A DNA stretch of 56,553 nucleotides from JBCAWW01 sp039024315 (lineage in GTDB: Bacteria; Bacteroidota; Bacteroidia; J057). Location of the stretch: the NCBI GenBank assembly GCA_039024315.1, contig JBCCQN010000024.1, forward strand, positions 1 through 56,553. The letters run 5' to 3'. Below the pieces are notes generated by a model that saw only the letters and a program-made list of their open reading frames with translations, did not search any database and was not told the DNA's origin. The position numbers and the translations under genes were made by a program. The first letter of the stretch is position 1. Each line of letters starts with the position of its first letter. Shown here in pieces: positions 50,301 through 56,553 of this stretch.

Positions 50301-51635
50301 CAGGACCAACTGCCCAGAATCGACCAAGGCCAAGATTTCTTTCATATTGGAGACGCTGGCCCCTCCGTGCTCATGGATGCCCCCCGCATAATTGCCGAAA
50401 GCACCTAAAAGAGACGGCTTAAAGATACTTTGGCTCAAGCTGCCGTCTAGGCTTGAGCGCCTTAGTTCGGCGATGCCGGCATCTAAATATCGACGGCCCT
50501 GGATGGAATCTCCCAAGGCCCAATAATCTAAACCAAGACCAACCAAAGCCTCTCCATAAACCTCTTCGATACTTTCCTCACCTGCCTGCTCAACGGCTCT
50601 TTGGTGATATCTCTTAGCCTGTTCATAATCTTTTTGTACATAAGCTAATTCGGCAAGATTATTTAGGCAAAGAAGGAAATCATAATCATTTTTTTCGCGA
50701 TGAATTTCATAGAGGGACAAAGCTTTCAGAGCATAGTAACGACTAGAATCTAGTTGACCTAATCCCTCATAGGTAGCGCCTAAATTGAGATAGGTATTAG
50801 CGAGAAAAGGGTGTTCATCCCCTAGTCGGGAACGCTGCAACTTTAAGGCTTCATGATGATAAGGAAGCGCTTCTTCAAAGCGTTTGAGGACCTCCAAGGT
50901 TTGTCCAATATTGGTTAGATCATTCCCTAACTGAGGGTGATTATCGCCATAATAATAGCGGTGTCCCTCCAGTCCCAATCGATGATATTTGAGGGAGCGG
51001 GTAAAATCACCCATCCCATTATAGGCAGCCCCAATATTGATCCAAGCGTTGGCAAGGGTTAGGGTATCGTTGGCCGTCATTTCTCCCTCTTGCAAACGCG
51101 CAATAATGGCCTGAAAGGTAGCTATTGCTTCCTTATAATTGCCTCTACGACTGTTCATGAGAGCCAAATTGAAACTGGCCACTTTGATCCGATTTTTTAG
51201 CCGCTCAGGATGCTTCAGCCCTAATTTTAGACTGATTTGATAGTACTTCTCGGCCTCATCTAAATTACCCGCATACCAAGCGCAAGTCCCTAGCTCATTA
51301 TAGGAGCTGACGATATGCAAATAACTACTATCCTGCCTATTCAGCATATCTTTGATCCCAAATAAGAGACTGTCTTTGGCTTTGGCATAATGCCCTGCCC
51401 GTATCAAACAATAACCAATTTTGTAAGTAACTCGATTAGAGGTCTCTTCCTGTTGTTCTTTTCTCAACTGGGAACGCAAAGCTCGGTAAGCCTGCGCTGC
51501 ACTATCAAAATAAGCCTCTTGCTCTAAGGCAATGATCTTTTTAAAGGCCTCCTCTAGGGCGACAGAATCCAAAGATTGGGCCCACGAAATTTGGCAGAAT
51601 AAAAGGCTTAGGAGAAGTAGAAGCGTGTTTCGCAT
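47373..51635 (-). CDS. TPR-CHAT protease-like domain fused to an AGCS sodium/amino-acid symporter
   Basis: 1420 residues in one uninterrupted frame. A signal peptide (NTLLLLLSLLFCQISWAQ) is followed by eight or more TPRs (about 30-400, including LGTCAWYAGNLDEAEKYYQI and INIGAAYNGMGDFTRSLKYH). A coiled linker (520-580) and a CHAT domain (about 600-955) follow, with His822 (HLAMHA) and Cys869 (VLSACNTG). From about 968 there is a full-length AGCS transporter: FGDYAWGYPLLIILLGGGLF, ALSTALAATVGMGNISGVAV, GGPGAIFWMWLSALVGVATK, GGPMYVITEGMG and GVRRAAFSNEAGIGTAPMAH. AGCS proteins import alanine or glycine with sodium. The TPR-CHAT part would lie in the periplasm. Two GCGTT-hairpins are inside. Confidence 0.9.
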   Translation of the reverse strand: MRNTLLLLLSLLFCQISWAQSLDSVALEEAFKKIIALEQEAYFDSAAQAYRALRSQLRKEQQEETSNRVTYKIGYCLIRAGHYAKAKDSLLFGIKDMLNRQDSSYLHIVSSYNELGTCAWYAGNLDEAEKYYQISLKLGLKHPERLKNRIKVASFNLALMNSRRGNYKEAIATFQAIIARLQEGEMTANDTLTLANAWINIGAAYNGMGDFTRSLKYHRLGLEGHRYYYGDNHPQLGNDLTNIGQTLEVLKRFEEALPYHHEALKLQRSRLGDEHPFLANTYLNLGATYEGLGQLDSSRYYALKALSLYEIHREKNDYDFLLCLNNLAELAYVQKDYEQAKRYHQRAVEQAGEESIEEVYGEALVGLGLDYWALGDSIQGRRYLDAGIAELRRSSLDGSLSQSIFKPSLLGAFGNYAGGIHEHGGASVSNMKEILALVDSGQLVLYGARLSDIAAASREAMSKNGKDLLALALETTYELNAVEPNAELIAKAFRYAENKKAAALYDQLRFVEALEFSDVPESFKTQERQLKAKITLLREDLYYEQNELGSEAILELRNEIDRYELKYDSLLNKLEELYPRYYQIQHGNYIAGPQEIQAELPSGSAMLVYSLTETSIIIWQIEAEETRMLKLVRPDSLIADVKRFRDAAENPDVPYAQFLALSKNLFQALMAEPLAYLGEEVKSLIIVPDGALSVLPFELLSLRGTPSSFQDIEYLFEDYAISYAYSASVFLEQLEAQSAPSQDKLFGGFAANYTEGSWGDISDSAMLGALVRDGELPLPAARKEVEYIASLLKGDAFLDALATESNFTAKTEDYAILHLAMHALLDDQNPMYSKLIFSPGADSASDGLLTAAELYNLNIPAQLAVLSACNTGYGKILAGEGVMSLSRAFAYAGCPSTLMSLWRVPDQATSELMFGFYQSLAAGKSKAEALREAKLKYLAEVKSTSLAHPFYWAGFVQMGNPLPIQKRSIGDKIESALIAFGDYAWGYPLLIILLGGGLFFLVFSRLLPYRYLGHAIQILRGKYDSPDDPGDINHYQALSTALAATVGMGNISGVAVAIVTGGPGAIFWMWLSALVGVATKFFTCTLAIMYRGRDTDGNLQGGPMYVITEGMGTQWKPMATFFSLAGLIGCLPLFQANQLTATIQDVLLSPAGIANTWQSNAIIGLIISLLVAAVMFGGIKRIGAVAGRMVPFMVVLYLLAVAYILIVNVDQIIPSFQLIFKDAFTGSAVMGGALGSLILTGVRRAAFSNEAGIGTAPMAHGAAKTKEPVREGLIAMLGPIIDTVLVCTLTALAIIISGVWKNGETEGITVTLQAFESAMPGLGSWVLTLCVLVFSLTTLFTYSYYGTKCLNFLAGAKYQKYYQYFYVISIVFGAVATLDAALALIDGMYALMTIPTVLSAVYLSPRVYKAAKTYFANMNT
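47900..47915 (-). repeat. GCGTT-hairpin-like copy 21
   Basis: The minus strand reads GGCGTT then CGGC-GA-GCCG, with a two-base loop. It encodes GVRRAA, which matches conserved AGCS residues, so it may be a chance match. Confidence 0.35.
50147..50165 (-). repeat. GCGTT-hairpin copy 22
   Basis: The minus strand reads AAAGCGTT then CCGC-TAC-GCGG. It is in the helical region between TPR and CHAT (reads KAFRYAE). Confidence 0.7.
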
Positions 51636-51656
51636 AAGCCTAAAATTACAAAAAAA

Positions 51657-51681
51657 GCCGACCTGTCTAAGACAGATCGGC
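51657..51681 (-). terminator. Terminator of the S74 protein gene
   Basis: An 11-bp stem (GCCGACCTGTC / GACAGATCGGC, one mismatch) with loop TAA. On the minus strand it is followed by a run of six T. It lies 33 bp after the S74 gene and upstream of the CHAT-symporter start. Confidence 0.8.
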
Positions 51682-51713
51682 CGCAGTGTGGTTACACAAC
51701 AACATTAGCCGAA

Positions 51714-53666
51714 TTAAGGTTGTGTAAGTATATGCTGGCGCAGCTCCCGCAATAAGCGGTCCTGTTCGGCCAGCTGGGTTTGCATCTGGACAAGCTGAGA
51801 TTGCTGATCCTGAATAAGGGTTTGCTGTTCTTGAATCGCCTTTACCAATACTGGCAAAAGGTCTGCATAATAAATGCCCAAAAGACTAGTCGCCTGAGCC
51901 CGTTTTTGCCCATTTTCTTCATCTACCGTCCACTCGGTATCCACTACCACTTCGGGCAATACACTTTGTACATCTTGAGCAATCAGACCGATCTTAGGGC
52001 CTTGCTCGGGATAAGCCTTCCAGACATAACTAACAGGCTCCAAAGCCATAAGCTCGCTCAAACCATAGGTGAGTGGGGTGATAGCCGACTTTTCTCTTCT
52101 ATCTGAAGTGTTGATAATACCGTTGAGGGCATAGATGGTATTCCACCTAAAGTTAGATCTTCCTAGGCTACGAGCACCATCGGCATTAGGCGCGAGATGC
52201 GCATTGGTAGTGGTGAGGAAGCTACCACCGTCAGTGAAGGTTTCACTCGATCCAATTTGGAGTTGGTAGTGCACCTTCACTAGACCATTTTTGTATATCG
52301 TGAAAGCATTATCTGGATTGAAGACATTGCTACCAATGCCCGCTTCGAAAAGGGGATCAGTGGCGTTGCTAGACCATTGATTACTATTGCCACCACCAAT
52401 ATTGTAGCGACCAATGACTAAGCTGGCATAAGCCTCAGCCTTAGCATTGCGGCCCATGACTACCGAAAAGCCACCTTGGGCATCATTGAAATAGCCCATA
52501 GCGGTAGCGCCTAGACCAGTCGCAGAATTGTTGCGGTTAAAAACCATCGAATAATCGCCAACAGCAATATTGTCAGCCCCAAAGCCTGCGGCATAATTGC
52601 CGTGGGTTTGTACATTGTTACCAGCAGCAAAGCCTGCAAAACCCCTTACTTTGGTACGCCGGCCAAAGGCGGCCGAATGATTACCAATACTATCCTCATC
52701 CCAATAGCTGGCAAAGATGCCGCCAGTGACCGTTCCGGCACGGAAAGCTCCCTTATCAGGCAACCACATCATCTTTTCCCCTAAACCACTTAGCTGGGTA
52801 CCAAACAAGACTCTTTGATTGTCAGCAACATGCAGAGGCACTAAGGCCTGGTTGAGCCCAACCCCAACATTGCCAGCATTGTAGTAGATGTGATTGGCAT
52901 TGAGCTGCCAAGGCCCCCCAGCATCATTTTGAGGGCTCCAGCTGCTGCCATCCCACTTCCAAACCTGCCCTAATTGGGGACTTTGGCTAGAAAAGTGCTG
53001 CCCGCGCACCTTTACCACTTGCGGATTGGGAAAAGTACCGTTCAAATCTCCCCCAGCAGTACTGCCAAGCACTAAATCATCATTGGGATCAAGATCCCCC
53101 GTATTGATAATTTGATTGCTAGCGTTGATTTGGATGCCATTGCCCGCAGAGTAAAAAGTGTTTTGCTCATTATCCGCAATCCAACTTTGCCCATTCCAGC
53201 GCAAAATCATACCGAGCTCAAGACTGTCCAATTGGGTGTCGAGAAGATCTGAAACCTTCATCCGTGCCTTTTCAGCATAAAAGCTGTAAGGCACAGCTTC
53301 AATCAATTGGGTACCAAGGTCAAAAAAGCCGTTACCATCCTTGAGATCGGCCTCTACATGTAAAAAATGTTGATGATCTCCCCATTGGATAGCGTCCCAA
53401 AAGCCTTGCAAAGCGGTCCCTTTGCCAATCACTACTGAAAAAAGTCCGTAGGTATTGGTGATGCTTTGTTGGGTTTCGACATAAACATCTTGGCCGTTGG
53501 GTAGGTCTTGCCTAATCGAAAATCTAAGGTCAATAGGCGTATTGCTAAGCAAAGCGCCGCCCTGACGGGCTACAGCTTGATAGCTCACCCCTAAAGGCAA
53601 CTGCGCGGAAAGTGTTTGCATAACAAGATAGCATCCCAGAAACAGGAATGTCTTCTTTGGGTTCAT
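51714..53666 (-). CDS. Exported fibre-like protein with YadA-type repeats and S74 chaperone domain
   Basis: 650 residues. The signal peptide is FLFLGCYLVMQTLSAQ. The N-terminal domain (18-140: LGVSYQAVARQGGALLSNTP, IEAVPYSFYAEKA) is usual for large Bacteroidota surface proteins. A middle region (about 330-450) has head-type repeats (AAFGRRTKVRGFAGFAAGNN, GNYAAGFGADNIAVGDYSM). The C-terminal peptidase S74 intramolecular chaperone has TSDRREKSAITPLTYGLSEL, LEPVSYVWK and IGLIAQDVQSVLPEVVVD, and a terminal coiled coil follows. S74 domains trimerise the fibre and then cut themselves off. It is likely a trimeric surface adhesin. Confidence 0.85.
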   Translation of the reverse strand: MNPKKTFLFLGCYLVMQTLSAQLPLGVSYQAVARQGGALLSNTPIDLRFSIRQDLPNGQDVYVETQQSITNTYGLFSVVIGKGTALQGFWDAIQWGDHQHFLHVEADLKDGNGFFDLGTQLIEAVPYSFYAEKARMKVSDLLDTQLDSLELGMILRWNGQSWIADNEQNTFYSAGNGIQINASNQIINTGDLDPNDDLVLGSTAGGDLNGTFPNPQVVKVRGQHFSSQSPQLGQVWKWDGSSWSPQNDAGGPWQLNANHIYYNAGNVGVGLNQALVPLHVADNQRVLFGTQLSGLGEKMMWLPDKGAFRAGTVTGGIFASYWDEDSIGNHSAAFGRRTKVRGFAGFAAGNNVQTHGNYAAGFGADNIAVGDYSMVFNRNNSATGLGATAMGYFNDAQGGFSVVMGRNAKAEAYASLVIGRYNIGGGNSNQWSSNATDPLFEAGIGSNVFNPDNAFTIYKNGLVKVHYQLQIGSSETFTDGGSFLTTTNAHLAPNADGARSLGRSNFRWNTIYALNGIINTSDRREKSAITPLTYGLSELMALEPVSYVWKAYPEQGPKIGLIAQDVQSVLPEVVVDTEWTVDEENGQKRAQATSLLGIYYADLLPVLVKAIQEQQTLIQDQQSQLVQMQTQLAEQDRLLRELRQHILTQP

Positions 53667-53976
53667 AGCAGTTTTAGACGACAGGTCAAATATTTTGAGT
53701 AAGTAAACTATCCGAATAATCAGCTAGTATTGTGCCAGCCTTGCGGTCAATGCTGCCACGTAAACCTAATGCATGTAATATTTTAGCTCAATGATGTAGT
53801 TTTTATAAGCGTTCTGCGCAGCAGAAAGCAGTCAAAAGCCTCCAAAGGCAGAATTGCAAAAATTGCCCAGATGAAAGATTGAGAAAAAGTATGTCGGTAA
53901 ATGACTAAGGTGTGTGGAAAATTCTCACAAATTGGATAGATTCATACTTATAATATAACCCTCAATCTATACAGCG
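53667..53976. other. Intergenic region with one GCGTT-hairpin
   Basis: 310 bp between divergent genes. Apart from the hairpin at 53807-53824 nothing is recognised. The 60 bp before 53977 are AT-rich and presumably hold its promoter. Confidence 0.6.
53807..53824 (+). repeat. GCGTT-hairpin copy 23
   Basis: AAGCGTT then CTGC-GCA-GCAG, intergenic. Confidence 0.8.
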
Positions 53977-54567
53977 ATGAATCAATTTATGGAAAATTGG
54001 ATGGGCGAGCTTGACGAACTAGAAGTGCAGGTGGACCTAGGCATGGATGAATTATCAGACGCATTTGAAAAGCAAAAGGAAAATATGACCGCATTGGTCG
54101 ATAAAGTACAGGAGAGAATCAAAGATAAGCCCTCTGCCGCAGATTTAAGGACCCGTCTTGATGAGCTAAAAGTACAGCTGGCGCTGGGCAGAGCCGAATC
54201 TCGGGATGCCTATGAGGCGCAGAAGGACAAATTGGAGGAAGCGCTAAAGAATACCCAGGCCGCTCTGGGTGATTGGTCTGACGAAGCGGACGAAAAGCTC
54301 AGTGGACTGAGTAGCACCCTCAAAGAAAAGGCGACACAGTTTGAAACCAAGATGGATCTGTTTCGAGTTCAGTTTGCGCTCGGTAAGGCTGAGGCCAAAG
54401 AGGAATGGGAAGAGAAAAAACAGGAAATTCGTGAGCACTTGATGGGCATTCGTAAAAAAGCGGATGAAGGCAAAGACAAAGCCGATGACAAGTGGGATGA
54501 ATTTACCGACGAAATGTCAGAGGCATTTACCCACGTAAAAAAGGCGTGGAAGAGTTTGTTTGATTGA
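53977..54567 (+). CDS. Three-repeat amphipathic helical protein
   Basis: 196 residues with no signal peptide, almost entirely charged helix (Glu, Asp and Lys about 40%). Three copies of one motif are seen: LEVQVDLGMDELSDAFEKQK (15-34), LKVQLALGRAESRDAYEAQK (64-83) and FRVQFALGKAEAKEEWEEKK (129-148). Between them are lysine/glutamate helices. The first and second are 49 residues apart, the second and third 65. It resembles apolipoprotein-like or coiled-coil scaffold proteins. A strong terminator follows. No family is recognised; membrane-lipid or envelope binding is only a guess. Confidence 0.75.
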   Translation: MNQFMENWMGELDELEVQVDLGMDELSDAFEKQKENMTALVDKVQERIKDKPSAADLRTRLDELKVQLALGRAESRDAYEAQKDKLEEALKNTQAALGDWSDEADEKLSGLSSTLKEKATQFETKMDLFRVQFALGKAEAKEEWEEKKQEIREHLMGIRKKADEGKDKADDKWDEFTDEMSEAFTHVKKAWKSLFD

Positions 54568-54583
54568 TCCCCCTGAAGAGAAA

Positions 54584-54617
54584 ATCCCCCAAGCGATCTG
54601 TTGATTACTTGGGGGAT
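54584..54617 (+). terminator. Rho-independent terminator
   Basis: A 10-bp perfect stem (ATCCCCCAAG / CTTGGGGGAT) with a 14-base loop, followed by ATTTTTATGTTTT. It is 16 bp after the helical-protein stop and can also serve the convergent gene. Confidence 0.85.
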
Positions 54618-54634
54618 ATTTTTATGTTTTGACC

Positions 54635-55480
54635 TTATTTGAGGCCGCGTTCGTTGATTTCAGCCAGCAGAGCTTGATAGCGATCAATATAAGAGCGAAC
54701 GGCTTCTTTTTGACCTCTTCTATGGTGGATGTCCACAGAACTTTTGAGGATCTGCATCACGATCTCATGTACTTCCGCTTTCATTTCTTGTGGTGGCACC
54801 TGATTGCGACGAAAAGCTTCTTCAATATACATGACTGAAGCTCTAGCCAATGGTTTACCTTTGTTAAAAGAGTTAAACATCAGCATCTTTTGATCTTCAT
54901 AGGTCATGGCCATGAAATTGCCTTGGATCATGACGCCTTCAAGATCCAGATTGACTCTCCAGCCCACCAATATAGCCAGACAAGACAAGGCAACTTGACT
55001 CCCCCTGCGCGTCCTTAGCACAAAAATAATGTTATCGTGTAGATGACTTTCGGTACCTTCTAAAGGAGAACGAAAATTTTCTTTTTGAAAAAGAAACTCC
55101 ATCAAATCGGCGGCTTTGCCATTGGGATACATACGCTCAAAGCGATCGGCTAGTTCGTCGAGATCCTCACCTAATAAATAAGCGTCGCTGCCGTACTCGA
55201 GATAAGATAACTGAATCAGCGCGTACTCGAGAGATTGCTTTTGATTGACGATATCAAGCCATTCTAACCAATTTTCTTCAGCCTCTTCTTGTCTGATGGG
55301 TGTAAGAATATCCTCCAGCACTTCTAGACTATAGGGTTCTAATTGAGCAGTATAGGGTTTTACTATCTCTGGCAGCTCAGTACCAAAGGAAGACAAAGCC
55401 TTGAGGACTTCGTTGCGGACATCGTAGGAATCATCTTCGAGCAGTGAAAGAAGAAAGGGTAAATCTTTTCTATCCGGCAT
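54635..55480 (-). CDS. SirB1/transglutaminase-like (Transglut_core2) protein
   Basis: 281 residues. The N-terminus has a HEAT-like helix pair (LPFLLSLLEDDSYDVRNEVL, KALSSFG). The core resembles the SirB1/YchA family: LDELADRFERMYP, MEFLFQKENFRSPLEGTESH, IIFVLRTRRGSQVALSCLAI, then GVMIQGNFMAMTYED and FNSFNKGKPL in the region of the His/Asp part. The family is widespread and its activity is not well defined. It is cytoplasmic by sequence, and faces the three-repeat helical gene across a shared terminator. Confidence 0.72.
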   Translation of the reverse strand: MPDRKDLPFLLSLLEDDSYDVRNEVLKALSSFGTELPEIVKPYTAQLEPYSLEVLEDILTPIRQEEAEENWLEWLDIVNQKQSLEYALIQLSYLEYGSDAYLLGEDLDELADRFERMYPNGKAADLMEFLFQKENFRSPLEGTESHLHDNIIFVLRTRRGSQVALSCLAILVGWRVNLDLEGVMIQGNFMAMTYEDQKMLMFNSFNKGKPLARASVMYIEEAFRRNQVPPQEMKAEVHEIVMQILKSSVDIHHRRGQKEAVRSYIDRYQALLAEINERGLK

Positions 55481-55745
55481 CTATTTAATTAATTGCACAT
55501 TCGTTTCGAATAGCAAGTATAAACACATAAAAAATAATCCACTAACTAAATATTACGATTTTATTACACAATTTTTACCACTCTAGCGGTGATACAATCT
55601 AACACCTTCAAAAAGATACAAAAGGACGAGTATGCCCGCTGACACAAATAAAATTGACAAGCTTTATGCCATATACTCACAAATCTTACAATCAGCCAAA
55701 CCAAATTTAGTAAAAGAGGTTAGCTGCATATATCAAATCAAATTA

Positions 55746-56273
55746 ATGTCGCAAACAGAACAAGCTCTCTTAAGTGGCAAAACAGCCATTTGGTTGCTAA
55801 TGCTTACGGTGATCATCTTATTTGGCACGCTCACTTTTACCTTCGTAGCTAGTGTTTCCGGAGATGTGCAGATTCCCGTACCACCTTTATTCTATCTCAA
55901 CACCTTTTTGCTAATCGCGAGTAGTATCTTCATGCACCTTGCCATGCTAAAAGAGGATAACCAGAGGGCTATACCCAATTTGAGGATAGCCTTAGTTTTA
56001 GGGCTGACTTTTATTGCGAGTCAACTTTATGCTTGGTATCAGATGGTGCAAGTCGGGCTTAGCTTGTCTTCAGGTGGACGAGTAGTATCCTATTTATATG
56101 TACTCAGCGGGCTTCATGGCGTCCATATTCTCGGCGGCTTGATTTTCATCACGGTAGTAGTCCAAAAGCTGCGTAAGGAACAAACCGAGTACTTAGAGAT
56201 GGCCACTTGGTTTTGGCATTTTTTGGGGATGCTTTGGATCTTTTTACTCGCCATCATAGCCCTACATACATAG
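55746..56273 (+). CDS. Heme-copper oxidase subunit III-like protein
   Basis: 175 residues from the ATG at 55746 (MSQTEQALLSGKTAIWLLML); a longer form from 55632 would add an atypical 38-residue N-terminus. Five membrane helices are visible. The last part has the subunit III pattern YLYVLSGLHGVHILGGLIFI (HGxHxxxG) and MATWFWHFLGMLWIFLLAII. It is short, as in five-helix forms of CoxC/CyoC. No other oxidase subunit gene is in the window, so it is an isolated homologue here. A terminator follows 2 bp after the stop. Confidence 0.85.
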   Translation: MSQTEQALLSGKTAIWLLMLTVIILFGTLTFTFVASVSGDVQIPVPPLFYLNTFLLIASSIFMHLAMLKEDNQRAIPNLRIALVLGLTFIASQLYAWYQMVQVGLSLSSGGRVVSYLYVLSGLHGVHILGGLIFITVVVQKLRKEQTEYLEMATWFWHFLGMLWIFLLAIIALHT

Positions 56274-56275
56274 AA

Positions 56276-56304
56276 AAGGTCAGGTAGTTTGACTACATGA
56301 CCTT
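56276..56304 (+). terminator. Rho-independent terminator
   Basis: A 13-bp stem with one mismatch (AAGGTCAGGTAGT / ACTACATGACCTT), loop TTG, followed by ATTTTTTG. Confidence 0.8.
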
Positions 56305-56316
56305 ATTTTTTGCTTA

Positions 56317-56333
56317 TGCCTTTGGCGAACGCT
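56317..56333 (-). repeat. GCGTT-hairpin copy 24 (degenerate)
   Basis: The minus strand reads AGCGTT then CGCC-AAA-GGCA, where three stem pairs hold and the last does not. It is intergenic, 3 bp before the partial gene's stop. Confidence 0.5.
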
Positions 56334-56336
56334 CAG

Positions 56337-56553
56337 TTAACGTCTCTTAAATTTGATTTCGTTGCCGATGTCGGCATTACCTTCAATCCAATCTAGCATT
56401 GGTACATCTGTTACCACCGTTTTACCGTCTGCTTGGATCTCAGACAGTTCATTACTTACACTCTTGACTTTGCCTGGCATACGATAGGTCATTTTATAGC
56501 TAGCCTCTCCGAGGAACATTTTCACCATTTCAATACTGCCTGCCTCATCTTCA
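56337..56553 (-). CDS. C-terminal part of an unknown protein (runs off right edge)
   Basis: 72 codons in an open frame that continues past the window edge, ending ADIGNEIKFKRR. An internal ATG at 56528 should not be taken as the start because the frame is open upstream (...EDEAGSIEMVKM). The visible part (YKMTYRMPGKVKSVSNELSE, IQADGKTVVTDVPMLDWIEG) has the beta-strand and turn pattern of C-terminal domains in small Bacteroidota exported proteins. Function unknown. Confidence 0.6.
   Translation of the reverse strand, partial: EDEAGSIEMVKMFLGEASYKMTYRMPGKVKSVSNELSEIQADGKTVVTDVPMLDWIEGNADIGNEIKFKRR

Noticed and set aside
51714..53666. S74 fibre protein as a sign of a prophage.
   Set aside because: It has a signal peptide and a Bacteroidota-type N-terminal domain, and no capsid, tail or lysis genes are near.

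Overview
The window looks like chromosomal DNA of a free-living member of the Bacteroidota, probably of the Saprospiria type (Saprospira/Lewinella-like). The evidence is type IX secretion (T9SS) C-terminal sorting domains (LYPNP and AYPNP motifs), a complete batABCDE aerotolerance operon, DUF2911 and Uma2 proteins, several TPR-CHAT proteins, and sigma/anti-sigma pairs whose anti-sigma factors carry large periplasmic domains. Shine-Dalgarno signals are weak. I see no phage, no CRISPR array and no intact insertion sequence.

Layout. 1-5.1 kb: the N-terminal end of a repetitive surface protein, an esterase lipoprotein, a tRNA-Asp beside a 0.9-kb segment bounded by a second copy of the tRNA 3' end (with a dead Uma2 gene inside), a frameshifted mazG and a small exported protein. 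5.4-10 kb: an outer-membrane barrel, a ROK sugar kinase, a membrane protein with a possible zinc-peptidase domain, and a dgoK-like kinase. 10.1-16.5 kb: the Bat operon, all plus strand with overlapping ends, preceded by a DUF4381-like membrane protein but without moxR or the DUF58 gene. 16.6-18.3 kb: a hotdog thioesterase and a beta-lactamase-fold lipoprotein. 18.9-27.8 kb: a TPR-CHAT lipoprotein, a convergent sigma/anti-sigma operon, and a run of exported proteins (T9SS cargo, barrel, small membrane protein, OmpA-like, vWA lipoprotein). 28-31.9 kb: a second sigma/anti-sigma pair, a miniature T9SS cargo protein and helical proteins. 32-36.4 kb: msrB, a PLP dehydratase, a BNR propeller lipoprotein, DUF2911 and a Tat-type polysaccharide deacetylase. 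36.6-40.2 kb: an ECF sigma factor with hsp20, then a HxlR/SnoaL/quinone-oxidoreductase group. 40.3-47.4 kb: a histidine kinase, two histidine-box membrane oxidases, a GspC/pseudopilin-like operon and a membrane AraC regulator. 47.4-56.5 kb: a 1420-residue TPR-CHAT-sodium/amino-acid symporter fusion, an S74 fibre protein, a three-repeat helical protein, a SirB1-like protein, a heme-copper oxidase subunit III homologue and a partial gene.

Four signals stand out. (1) About 25 copies of an 18-base element, AAGCGTT followed by a 4-bp stem and 3-base loop. The stems change by paired substitutions (CCGC/GCGG, CTGC/GCAG, CGGC/GCCG, CAGC/GCTG, CGAC/GTCG, CTCC/GGAG), and the copies lie between genes and, in all six reading phases, inside them. 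(2) One continuous frame joins a periplasmic TPR-CHAT (caspase-like) protein to a full AGCS-family transporter. (3) Two ECF-type sigma genes carry, at their own 5' ends, bipartite motifs that recur with exact spacing in front of nearby genes: CGGTACTT-N14-(G/C)GACT (four copies, 23-27 kb) and TTTAAAGTA-N15-CGACTACCTAA (sigma gene and hsp20). These look like autoregulated promoters and define two small predicted regulons. (4) A 22-bp duplication of the tRNA-Asp 3' end suggests a decayed integrative element.

All product names come from reading motifs and residue patterns by eye. No database search was possible, so family names without a quoted motif should be taken as provisional.
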